DNA of 64,000 nt from positions 16,248,348 to 16,312,347 of the forward strand of contig CAIIXF020000006.1 of the NCBI GenBank assembly GCA_903813345.2, given 5' to 3'. The position numbers were made by a program, and so were the translations under genes. This document shows, in pieces, positions 13,118-23,599 of this stretch. The notes beneath the pieces are model-generated. The model saw only the letters and a list, made by a program, of their open reading frames with translations. It searched no databases and was not told the origin of the DNA. The stretch comes from Owenia fusiformis. Taxonomy: Eukaryota > Annelida > Polychaeta > Sabellida > Oweniidae. The number at the start of each line of letters is the position of its first letter. The stretch's first letter is position 1.

Positions 13118-14200
13118 TGCTTATATAGTAGACACCTGGTATTTGTATATATGACCTTTAGGGGGTGGCTTAATATAGTAGATGCCCTGTATTTGAAGAC
13201 ATCTGCCTATATTACCTTTAGGGGGTGGCTTATATAGAAGACACCCTGTATTTGAAGACATCTGTATATATGACCTTAAGGGGGTGGCTTTATATAGTAG
13301 ACACCCTGTATTTGAAGACATCTGCCTATATTACCTTTAGGGGGTGGCTTATATAGAAGACACCCTGTATTTGAAGACATCTGTATATATGGCCTTTAGG
13401 GGGTGGCTTATATAGTAGACAACCTGTATTTGAAGACATCTGTATATATGACCTTCAGGGGGTGGCTTTATATAGTAGACACCCTGTATTTGAAGACATC
13501 TGCCTATATTACCTTTAGGGGGTGGCTTATATAGAAGACACCCTGTATTTGAAGACATCTGTATATATGACCTTAAGGGGTGGCTTATATAGAAGACACC
13601 CTGTATTTGAAGACATCTGCCTATATTACCTTTAGGGGGTGGCTTATATAGAAGACACCCTGTATTTGAAGACATCTCTATATATGACCTTAAGGGGGTG
13701 GCTTTATATAGTAGACACCCTGTATTTGAAGACATCTGCCTATATTACCTTTAGGGGGTGGCTTATATAGAAGACACCCTGTATTTGAAGACATCTGTAT
13801 ATATGACCTTAAGGGGGTGGCTTTATATAGTAGACACCCTGTATTTGAAGACATCTGCCTATATTACCTTTAGGGGGTGGCTTATAAAGAAGACACCCTG
13901 TATTTGAAGACATCTGTATATATGACCTTAAGGGGTGGCTTATATAGAAGACACCCTGTATTTGAAGACATCTGCCTATATTACCTTTAGGGGGTGGCTT
14001 ATATAGAAGACACCCTGTATTTGAAGACATCTGTATATATGGCCTTTAGGGGGTGGCTTATATAGAAGACACCCTGTATTTGAAGACATCTGCCTATATT
14101 ACCTTTAGGGGGTGGCTTATATAGAAGACACCCTGTATTTGAAGACATCTGTATATATGGCCTTTAGGGGGTGGCTTATATAGTGGACACCCTGTATATG
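13118..14200. repeat. 59-bp minisatellite, alternating A/B units
   Basis: About 18 tandem copies of a roughly 59-bp unit built around ACACCCTGTATTTGAAGACA and TTTAGGGGGTGGCTTATATA. Most units alternate between two versions, one reading CTGCCTATATTACC and the other CTGTATATATGACC, so the effective period is about 118 bp over much of the array. Open minus-strand frames (13121-13321, 13349-13735, 13809-14030) are products of the repeat. Confidence 0.9.
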
Positions 14201-15034
14201 ATGAAGTAAATAATAGTGTCAATGAATGCTGAGCATTAACCTCTGGGTTGATATGTCATAATTTGTATTCTCCTTTTCAAGATATCATCAGAGATGTATA
14301 TGCATCAGTCAGATTAAGTTAATCACAGAAATAGATGTTCGGAACACGGATAGAATAATTTTGTGGTAGATTAAGTCTGGTGCCTCAATGGACAAGGTCG
14401 TCAATCAAGCGATAAACTGACGAGAACATGATTGGATATTATCTAACAGACAATGAATTCTGGGAAACATATTGACATAATGTTTCAATAGATTTAAAAC
14501 CACTGGAGGTTCTTGCATTCATCCTTGGAAATATTAAAAAACTAAATCTAGATTCATAGTGAGTGTAATTTGACCTGGCCAGCTAGATGATACAGGCACA
14601 GATTTTTAACAAAGCTAATAATATCTGCCTTATAACATTTAGTTGCTCAATAGTGACTGGCTTTTAACTTCCAGTCTCTTGAGAGGCTCCCTGTTTCTCT
14701 GAAATATAAATCATCTCTTTTCCCTTGTGGTCTAGAGTCTCCCAAACCTTATTTGTCATGGACAGTTCTATTATATAGGTGTTATAAGGTGACACAGCTA
14801 ACTAAAAACATGAAGAAGCATATATGGTGCATCCTTCATTCAAAGGACTTCATTTATTACTCAATTCAGAAATGGAAACAAGTGACCAAGGATCATTCAG
14901 TTGGACTATATGGCGCAATAGGCTTTTCTAAAGGCCATACATAATGATAAATCTTATTGTTAGAATTGTTAAATATATCTGGCTGTTAACATATTGTAGA
15001 AATCCTATGACTATGGCTTTATATAAAAAACGTG
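14201..15034. other. Non-coding stretch, no gene seen
   Basis: AT-rich DNA. The frame at 14753-14944 has no motif. Nothing else is recognised. Confidence 0.4.
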
Positions 15035-15550
15035 TACCTCGTACCTAAGTACCCATGAATGTGGGTCCGTGATACAGTCTTTGGAGGGTTCAATTTTTAA
15101 AGTTTTTAAAGATTATTCAATCGTCATTAACCTGAACTATTAATGCACTCAATGATTTTAGTCTCAGGGATCGTAAATTCAGCCCAACATACTACAGTGT
15201 AATTGTTTGCTTAACTGAGGATGACGATTCGCCATCAAATTGAATGATGGGGAGAGTAGTATACCCATAAAGACAAGATTGTAATGCAATCTTAATGTGG
15301 CAATATAGTGACACCTTTTAGACGACTAACTTAAATTCCCCAGCAAATAATAGAGTAGATTGCTTCTATAGTAAACAAACATTTTCAATTGCGCAATTTT
15401 GATGAAGGATAAAATAGCAATGGTAAACAATTCTGGCCCGCGAGTGCATTAATGCATCTTCAATTTAGCAAAAAAATATTGAACCTTTCAAAGATTGTGT
15501 CATGTACATGCCCCACTTACCTAGGTACGTGGGTAAGAGGTACGAGGTAC
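15035..15550. mobile_element. MITE with TACCTCGTACC ends
   Basis: The left end reads TACCTCGTACCTAAGTACCC and the right end in reverse complement reads TACCTCGTACCTCTTACCCA. After a short length difference, both arms continue through a CARTCTTTGRARGGTTCAAT block, so the imperfect inverted repeat is about 65-75 bp long in a 516-bp element. CCTATGACTAT (15004-15014) and CCTATGATTAT (15555-15565) flank it and may be a diverged target duplication, though about 20 bp separate the left copy from the visible end. No coding capacity; superfamily unassigned. Confidence 0.65.
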
Positions 15551-15736
15551 GAAGCCTATGATTATACTTTTACTTAACCTAATAAATACATACCTTTACA
15601 GCGAAGCCTGTGCGAACTGAACACTTATGGAAGAAACTTAGTATTCACATAGGGATATTGATATTGCCAGAGTATGTGAATGGAATAAATTGTTAGAATA
15701 AATAAAGGTTTAGTCCATATGACATGAATTATTATC

Positions 15737-16088
15737 CCAACGAATAAAGTTCAGTAGGGATATAATGAAGCCCTCCATCTGTCCGTCAGTCAGTCTGTCC
15801 GTCCGGAAGATAACTCGAATACTAGTGGACCGATGTTCTTCATGTTTGGTGGAAAGATGTATATTGGTGAATAGTTTTATGCAAAAAAAAAATTTTCAAG
15901 ATGCCCAATGGTGGGAACTTTTCGCAAAAATCTTTTTTTCATTTTAAACCAAACTAATAAATATTATTATTTGAAAGTTTGGTAGTATATTCACAACATC
16001 TATCTATTTCACGTATATTCTTTTTTACCAGTGGCCGTGGGAAAATAGAAATTTGCGTTAATTTTGAGATGTTTTTAAGTATAGCTTT
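15737..16088 (+). repeat. Diverged Helentron-like (HINE) 5' part
   Basis: ATTATCCCAACGAATAAAGTT, then AGTAGGGATATAATG and a GTCCGTCAGTCAGTCTGTCC tract followed by GGAAGATAACTCGAATACTA, is a diverged version of the 5' end at 18668 and 29283 (ATCCCATCGAACGAAGTTCG, CGTC tract, GGGCAATAACTCAAATACCG). The tail of this block belongs to the core repeat that continues at 17101 after a foldback insertion. No matching 3' end was found, so I call it a decayed copy. Confidence 0.5.
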
Positions 16089-16093
16089 ATTAT

Positions 16094-17095
16094 CACGGGG
16101 TACCATCGAATAATTTTGGCAACGTACCGGAGAACGACATTTTACTAAGAAATGGCAATAATTTAGCACAATATATTTTTTAACTAGAGTTCTATTTTGA
16201 TTTTGACAAAAGTAAGTATTCCATGCAATAATTATTTCATTCATGAGTTTGTAGGAATTCTGTTGGAACCCAGTTCTGATCAAGTACGAAGTTATTGAAA
16301 TCGGCGCAGACGGACTTTACTCCGAAAGATGGTTTTTCGATTATAACTTTTCACAACATTTAAGTATAGACTTTTGAAAAAAGTACAGAATAGAGTTTAT
16401 ACTTTTGAATAATTCTGTTATTTCTGATTCACACGACTCTGATTTGTTTAATTAAAAAAAAAGTTTTAAAAATATTACTTAGGAACGTTACCGGAGCTGG
16501 GAACGTAACCGGAGCAGATCAGTTGAATTATTTAATCAAAAAAATTAAAAAATATGATTTAAAGCACATATACTAATTTAAAAACATACGGGATTGTTCG
16601 AATGCGTATTTACTAATATATATGCTTTAAATCATATAATTTATTTTTTTAAATTATATAATTCAACTGATCTGCTCCGGTTACGTTCCCAGCTCCGGTT
16701 ACGTTCCTAAGTAATATTTTTAAAACTTTTTTTTTAATTAAACAAATCAGAGTCGTGTGAATCAGAAATAACAGAATTATTCAATAGTATAAGGACTATT
16801 CTGTACTTTTTTCAAAAGTCTATACTTAAATGTTGTAAAAAGTTATAATCGAAAAACCATCTTTCGGAGTAAAGTCCGACTGCGCCGATTTCAATAACTT
16901 CGTACTTGATCAGAACTGGGTTCCAACAGAATTCCTACAAACTCATGAATGAAATAATTATTGCATGGAATACTTACTTTTGTCAAAATCAAAATAGAAC
17001 TCTAGTTAAAAAATATATTGTGCTAAATTATTGCCATTTCTTAGTAAAATGTCGTTCTCCGGTACGTTGCCAAAATTATTCGATGGTACCCCGTG
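16094..17095. mobile_element. 1-kb foldback element, near-perfect palindrome
   Basis: The left arm (16094-16590) and right arm (16605-17095) are inverted copies differing at only a small number of positions. They flank a 14-base loop (16591-16604). Ends read CACGGGGTACCATCG and CGATGGTACCCCGTG. Both outer flanks are ATTAT (16089-16093 and 17096-17100). Removing the element plus one ATTAT restores a 30-base segment that aligns gap-free with the neighbouring core repeat near 17220-17250, supporting a real 5-bp target duplication. The same roughly 70-residue frame occurs on opposite strands of the two arms only because they are inverted copies; it has no recognised motif. CAC-starting ends with 5-bp duplications occur in Transib, but that link is weak here. 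Confidence 0.85.
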
Positions 17096-17100
17096 ATTAT

Positions 17101-17484
17101 ACTCAAATGAAAGGCAATTTAGAGTAGATTTCAAATATTGTATTGTTTTTCTGATTCAGGACTCGAAAAGTTCAAAATTGCCCCCTAATGTGGGATTTCG
17201 CAATAACATTCTGATCTCTTAGAAGTATAGCTATATTGTACTAAAATTGAAGGAATTTTAGAGTAGATCACAATTATGGTATCATTTTTCTGATTTGTGC
17301 CTCAGAAAATTCAAAATGGCTACCTAGAGCAGGAATTCGCCATTACTTAGAGATATCTTTAAAGTATGGTTACATGATACAACAATTATCTCAAGTGTTT
17401 ATTGAAGGGAAGAGTAGATGGTAAATATTACATTGTAACTGTTACTGATTTCTAGTTTCAGCTTCTATTCTTCAATCTCACATA
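17101..17484 (+). repeat. Core tandem repeat of the interrupted HINE-like copy
   Basis: About three diverged units of roughly 120-130 bp. Each carries AGTATAGCTATATTGTACTA, a TTTAGAGTAGATCACAATTA block, a TTTTTCTGATTTGTGCCTCA block and an AAAATTCAAAATGGC block. The left half of the first unit lies just before the foldback at 16094. The layout (CGTC-rich head, then short tandem core with AAAATGGC) parallels the copies at 18668 and 29283. Confidence 0.55.
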
Positions 17485-17642
17485 CAGTAAAACCTGTTTA
17501 TACTAGAGTGCTATTGGGACCAGCCTAAAGTGTTCGAAGTGACAGGTGCTCACGTTTTGAGTTTTTTAACATGGAACTCTTAAAAATTGGGCCAAAAAAA
17601 ATGTTCACATTTAAAGGTGTTTGGATATACAGGTCTGACTGT
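17485..17642. mobile_element. Pogo/Tigger-like MITE
   Basis: Starts CAGTAAAACCTGTTTATAC and ends with the inverse (reverse complement CAGTCAGACCTGTATATCC), flanked by TA on both sides. 158 bp, no coding capacity, related to 310-500. Confidence 0.6.
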
Positions 17643-18667
17643 AGTTGTCAAACCAAATATTGATACTGGTGTTATTCCCTCTGTCATTGAACATGAAAAA
17701 GATGTATGGTGCGAAATTATATGTTTTCTGCCGGAATTCCTATGCGGGAAAATTAAGAGGTATCTTAGAAACATAAATATTTTGTTAGAGATCCTCTTAC
17801 ATAGTAGTAGATCTAGAAATTGTGCATTTACATCCAGAATTTTTTAAATATCCTTGTTTTCTTAGTTAAAAACAGAATCAGTGATTTTAATTCATTTTTA
17901 AAGAACTGGTGTATATGCATAGATTTCTTGACGATTTTGAATGTTATTTGGCATTATCATCGAGTATTTTAGTTTGTTTATTTTATTGCAAGGGTTTGAG
18001 TATTTCCGTCACTGATTTGTATTCCAAGTAGAACATTGAGATTATTCTATGGGTGAATTGCTTGAAATTATCAGGTATATGGTCAAGATTTCAATATAAC
18101 CCATTTTTCATCCATTCTTTAGAATACATCAAACGGTAAATTAAGTTCTAAATGTACAGTGATATCCCGAAATAAAATTCACAGATGCAACGTAGCGGAT
18201 GATAATGGGGAAATGAAGTAGACTTATCGCTCGTTATATTCTCAATATTCCTTCATCTCTCTTGAGCCGTTCATTCAATACTAACACGTGTTGTCATGGA
18301 AATTCACTTCATGTCAAATTGCAATTGATCATGTGACCTAAATTCATTCAGAAAATTATTTACAGAATTCCAAGTTATAAGGGTTTAGTAACGGAGAATC
18401 AGATACAAGATTTTGAGAAATACAAACTATTTTTTCAAGTCAAGAGATGTGGTGAATTGTACTGATTATTCTCAATTATAAGCACTTGACTGTCGAAGTA
18501 GGGTATTTATAACTGTATGGGACTTTTACTGCTTTCATATATTAGCTGTAGTGGAACATCCATTTTGCACTTTATATTAGAATAATCTCTTAACCACAAA
18601 TTGATATAATATACTGTCATGAAAATATTAGATTTGTTTGAAATACGTATATATACAGTATGTTTAT
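17643..18667. other. Non-coding stretch, no gene seen
   Basis: AT-rich DNA without a recognised exon or element. The frame running in from 17587 begins inside the pogo-like MITE and has no motif. Confidence 0.4.
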
Positions 18668-19793
18668 TATCCCATCGAACGAAGTTCGGAACGTACGTAC
18701 GTACGTCCGTCCGTCCGTCCGGGCAATAACTCAAATACCGTTGGCCCAATTTTGTTCATATTTTGTACACATATACCCTATGGGGGTAGAAGTTCTGCTC
18801 AAAAGCCGATTTTCAAAATGGCCGCTCATTTCAAAATGGCGGCCATTTTAGTGCCGATTTTACAGTAATTTAGGTGTAATATGTAAAACTGTAATAGCAA
18901 TATGTTTTAAATGTAAAAAAATTATAAAGGACATTAATAATGCTACAAATGTAGATATTAAAGAAGCACATGTCAGCCATCTTGAAAAATGGCGGCCTTT
19001 ACTTGCATTTTACGATTTTTGCTATAACTCAAAAAATAGTGGAGAATTTTGTTCATATTTGGTATGTGAATACTATAAGCATTGCACACTGTCTAAAAAC
19101 ACTTTTGGTAGAAGGCGGCCATTTTTTCAAAATGGCCGCCATTTTAACGTATTTTACTATAACTCGAAAAGTAGTGGAGCGATTTTGTTCATATTTGGTA
19201 TGTGAATACTATAAGTATGGCACACTGTCCTATGACACTTTTGGTAGAAGTGCTATTTTGAAAAAAATTTTGAAAAATGGCCGCCATTTTAACGTATTTT
19301 ACTATAACTCGAAAAGTAGTGGAGTGATTTTGTTCATATTTGGTATGTGAATACTATAAGCATGGCACACTGTCTATTTCTAATGACACTTTTGGTAGAC
19401 GGTGGCCATTTTGAAAAATGGCCGCCATTTTAACATATTTTACTATAACTCGAAAAGTAGTGGAGCGATTTTGTTCATATTTGATATGTGAATACTTTAA
19501 GCATGGCACATTGTCTAATGAAACTTTGGGGAGTAGTTGGCCATTTTGAAAAATGGCCACCATTTTTATGTGTGTAATTTTACAAGTACGTGTGAGATTT
19601 TTCAAAAATTTTAGAGGTGGCTACTTAAAAGCATATTATTTCTTCTGATGACAACTTGGCTAGTGAGCAACCATTTTGAAAATGGTGGCCTTTCTGGTGT
19701 GTTGTTTTATGATATTTGCTATTCGTTTGTTAAAATGCCAGCCATTTCTGTTCGATGGGATTCGCTACGCTTTGGCGTTGCCGTTGTTCTGGT
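18668..19793 (+). mobile_element. Helentron-like non-autonomous element (HINE), copy 1
   Basis: 5' end TATCCCATCGAACGAAGTTC containing the hairpin CGAAC-GAA-GTTCG, then a CGTA/CGTC simple tract and GGGCAATAACTCAAATACCG. The core is about five units of a roughly 135-bp repeat, each with ACTATAACTCGAAAAGTAGT, a GGCACACTGTCT block and an inverted GGCCATTTT...AAAATGGCC pair. The 3' part has GTTCGATGGGAT, the inverse of the 5' ATCCCATCGAAC, then a hairpin (GC-T-ACGC-TTTG-GCGT-T-GC) and the end CTGG before T's. Sub-terminal inverted repeats, a 3' hairpin, a CTRR-like end and T-rich targets match Helentron-associated elements (DINE/HINE) and resemble bivalve 'pearl' repeats. No Rep/helicase coding. 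Confidence 0.75.
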
Positions 19794-19865
19794 TTTTGCA
19801 TTTTATGTATCATTATTACAATATACAACTAATATACTATTATGATTATCGTACGATTTAATTAA

Positions 19866-20467
19866 AGGAATATTCCTTGCCAAACCATCTCTCTCCTCAT
19901 ATGGTAGCTATAACCATATATATGCTTGCCATGTTTTGCAAAACACGCAAAAATGTTTTGATATGGTCAAATTTGATCACTTAGAAATGTGATGCTCAAT
20001 TCCAGTAAGCTGCCATCTTTTAAAATTTCACACAGGAAGTGATGTCATCGACTCTCAACTTTGCATATAGCATTAGGTGAGGAGCTATTAAGAGTTACAA
20101 AACCAGCTAAATATTCTTTTTCAACTGTGTATCTTATTTAATCCTTCTGAAAATCTCTTCTTTTATTCTAAGTTGACAAGCTCTGAAAATATTTTTGCAC
20201 AGAAAGTAATGATCACTTGTCTAGAAGTGATTTTGTGCTACTTTCCTATACTGTTATGGGCAAGGTTATAGAAGTTGAGAGTTGATGACATCACTTCCTG
20301 CAAGAAATCTTAAAAGATGGCAGCTCACTGGAAATAAGCACTAGATTTTTAAATGATCAATATTGACCATATTAAAACATTTTCCCATGTTTTGCTAAAT
20401 ATGGAAACTATATATATGATTATAGCTACCATATCAAGAGAGAAAGGGTCTGGCAAGGAATATTCCT
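19866..20467. mobile_element. TTAA-flanked MITE with long inverted arms
   Basis: Begins AGGAATATTCCTTGCCAAAC and ends with its inverse, flanked by TTAA on both sides (19862-19865 and 20468-20471). Arms of about 200 bp are imperfect inverted copies, for example GATGTCATCGACTCTCAACT on the left against AGTTGAGAGTTGATGACATC on the right. A TTAA target suits piggyBac or Kolobok. 602 bp, no transposase. Confidence 0.8.
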
Positions 20468-20482
20468 TTAAGTTCCCTTTAT

Positions 20483-20513
20483 CATGGGCTTTCACTCTAA
20501 TTGAAAGCCCATG
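20483..20513. other. Perfect 12-bp stem hairpin
   Basis: CATGGGCTTTCA and TGAAAGCCCATG are exact inverted copies separated by seven bases. The hairpin sits 12 bp outside the TTAA duplication of the MITE at 19866-20467. Function unknown. Confidence 0.6.
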
Positions 20514-22118
20514 CCTTTATTTATAATAAAATGTTCATTACTTTCATGTTTGTATTTTTTATATCATATCTGTGATCTATCATGAGATATCATGGCCTTG
20601 TATTAGCTTCACACTAGTACGACATATTTCTGGTTGAAGACAGAAAGATGTGATGAGTATCAGAATGTATCTGATCATTGATACTGTCAAAAGCATGTTT
20701 TTCAATCAGATTGCATAAGTAATATGCTGGGCTTGTTAATGTTCACAATTAACATGTATGAAAGATGATGAAGCATTCTGAAAGATATTCCATAATCAGA
20801 CCATGTTTTGTGTAAAATATTTCTGTTCAGGTTTTTTATATGACATTGCCAGTGAGTTGATAAATAAGATTATAAATAGCCTAATTACAGAAGAAGTGAG
20901 TAGCTCCCACAATTCTTTCATATTCTAAGATTCGGGGATTCCCCATTACGTCATCTCTCGAATCATCTCCTATCAAATTGCAGGATGTGATCACGTGAAC
21001 AATCATGAGCACGTGCTCTCTCAGTGCTGCGCATGCGCAAAGTTAGATTTGAAATCGTGGGAATGGCGTTAACATCAGTTCAACATCATCATTTCACAAC
21101 TACGGTAATACTATTGAAGTTACTCAATCCATACTTGTAGAGAATACTCATAAAACTACAGCGAACATTTGAAAATCCATTTCAATGGCAAATGAGGCCT
21201 GTTAATAAAATTTGTTTTCGAACGTGCCAAATACGAAAGGTCATCTTTGGGAAATCTCCCCCCCCTGGCCTAATTGACTTGGTAGGATTCTTCAATATAT
21301 TGTCATTCTTCTTCTTAAGTTACTTAAGTAAATGAGTTACCTATAAAATAGTAGGTTTATCCGGTAGCTGACAGGCGTTAGTTGCATTCACGATCACAAG
21401 CTTAGACAAGGAGAATTGGCTCCTAGGGTCTCAACTTGATATTCGACCTTGATGTTGTTTGATGACAACATTGAAAATTTCATTATTTTCTGATATCATA
21501 GCTGACTCTGAATTCAAAATTAGCGATCCAAAAGATTTGAACAAATATCTTGATTACTTTTTTGTGTTTAAATTTTTTTGTTTGGACAAATAAGTCCAAA
21601 ACTCACAATTTTGAAGTGAAAAAATGGCAGATGCTTTGATTTTGAATTTTGTAATCACGACATGACGATGTGATAATAAGGTAAAGGCCATAACACCATA
21701 TATGGCAAGAATATCAATGTTGCATTCTGGGAGCCAATCCTCCTTGCTCTTAGATGTCATCATTATATTCTGAGCCCCCATATGGGATTTCTTTGGAAAA
21801 ATTATTATAGTACCTGGATACTAAGGGAATGAAATACAGTGTCCAGTGGATAATTAAGTCAATTGTGCCGGATTACAAACTTTCTTGAAAGACTCTTCAC
21901 TGCAAAACTGAAAAAACATGATGATTAAGTTTAAGAATATTATGTGCCTGGATCAAGAAAATTGTGTTATTGAAAGAGATGAAATATACATAATTCATTG
22001 CAAGATTCTTCCATATCCATATTGTGTTTTGTAAGTTATTTATGTTCTCCTGGTTTCTATTTGTGCCATTCTTTGGTGAACAAAATCTTATAGACCCATG
22101 TGATGGTATTCTGTTTTT
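20514..22118. other. Non-coding stretch with a candidate regulatory patch
   Basis: No exon recognised. The only notable parts are the GC-richer motif cluster at 20990-21039 (separate entry) and a segment near 21680-21765 that matches one end of the dispersed repeat at 53701-53990. Confidence 0.35.
20990..21039. promoter_or_regulatory. CACGTG x2 plus NRF1-like palindrome
   Basis: Within 50 bp there are two CACGTG E-boxes (in GATCACGTGAAC and GAGCACGTGCTC) and a perfect 12-bp palindrome TGCGCATGCGCA at 21028-21039, the NRF1 consensus. The local GC content is above that of the surroundings. Such clusters mark TATA-less animal promoters, but no first exon can be seen here, so a promoter is only a possibility. 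Confidence 0.3.
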
Positions 22119-22255
22119 CAGATTGTTTTCAATGTCTGTAACAATTATTTTCGGTGTCTGTAACAACTGTTTTCAGTGTCTGTAACAACTGTTTTCAGTG
22201 TTTGTAACAACTGTTTTCAGTGGCTGTAACAACTGTTTTCAGTGTCTGTAACAAT
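22119..22255. repeat. 22-bp tandem repeat
   Basis: About six copies of a 22-bp unit, TGTCTGTAACAACTGTTTTC plus AG. The last copy runs into GTAACAATTGTTACGC, the core of a dispersed repeat also seen near 28710 and 55440. Confidence 0.8.
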
Positions 22256-23074
22256 TGTTACGCTTTTGTAACCATTTGCTGTGATTTATATGACCAGGAA
22301 CTACCATTTTGTTATAGTTATTGTATTGTTCCTTTGTTTATTTATTTCAAAATATTAAGAATTTGGGGACTTAATGTAGTTTGTAGGGATATAATCTCAT
22401 AGTGTAGTTAGCTGGTACATTTTCAATCTTCAGGGTAGAAAATGTTGACAGCTGAAGTCAATTGTTGATTTATATTTTCTTGTTTGTCTCATGTCAGAAT
22501 GACACATGTATTTTTCCTTGCACTTTCTATCAGAATTCATATGATAAATTACCATATTTATTTAGTCATTTATCCTCTTCATATATTGGAATGTCAATGT
22601 GAACCGATTCTCAATTATGTTTTCCTCTTAAAATATGTAATCAGTATTTATTACTTAAAAGTGAGAGATGTACACATATCAGTATAAAACCTTTTTTCTG
22701 CTCAATTTAGAATGTTTCACGTCTCGTTGCTTATTTATGTCTTTTTACTTTGAAGAACAAGTCTTAGGGGAGTCTAGCACTCCAAGATATCTTCAGGTCT
22801 TATGATTTGTTTTATTTATAAATGATTCATGTATGCATGAATCATTAAGCTATGTATGGGAATAGGATAAGAATGGGTTACCCTCCAGTCTATCCACCTA
22901 CTCACCTATTTATGTCGTCATACAATATACATGTGCAATTCAGTACAATTGTACCATTCACCCTAGCCCCCCCCCCCCCCCCCTCCTTAAGGTAGGCCCC
23001 AAAACCAAATGAACAGCATTTTCAATGGAAAGAGATATTCTTGACTCCCCTTATGTCATTTCAAGATCAATCCC
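22256..23074. other. Non-coding, includes poly-C tract
   Basis: Short AT-rich frames without motifs. A run of about 17-18 C lies at 22965-22983. Nothing else is recognised. Confidence 0.4.
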
Positions 23075-23599
23075 ATATTAGCGGGGTCAGATGTCCTTTT
23101 TTTGTTCGGCTTTTTCAGGAAAGCAACAAACTTGGCACAGTTGTAGAATCATATGATCTGAGTAAAAAATGATTTCAGGGCAAGTGATTTGGGATGGTCT
23201 TCATGGATTTTTTAGCCTCTGACCCCCCGCCCCTACCAGACTGGGAGGGGTATATTATTAAAATTAAATAAAAATGGTTTAAAGTATTTTTCTTTAAATG
23301 ACTTCATTTGGTGATTGCTTTGAGCCTTGAAATTGTGTAAAACCCAATTAAGAAGTTGTCTGTAGCAAGAAAAACTCATTTTAACCCAATTATCTAAGAA
23401 TAATTCGTTGTTTAAAGGGCCAAATACGGAACATCCAGTACTGTATTTCAAGAATGTGATGTCTGATAGTCCTGAAAAAATTCATAGTACTAGAGGTTTA
23501 AGTGTTTATCACAGATAGAAAATATACCATGGGTGGCTCATGTATTTTTTGAGAAAAAAATTCTCGAAATTTCAATTTTTAAGTGCATGCAGCTCAGGG

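Noticed and set aside
13121-14030. Repeated minus-strand MSSNTGCLLYK frames
   Set aside because: They are translations of the 59-bp array and break wherever unit length changes.
16906-17127. 70-residue frame duplicated on both strands, looking conserved
   Set aside because: Identity comes from the palindrome arms being inverted copies; no motif.
18638-18868. Overlapping Arg/Ser/Thr-rich frames in the CGTC tract
   Set aside because: They are translations of a simple CGTA/CGTC repeat in the Helentron-like element.
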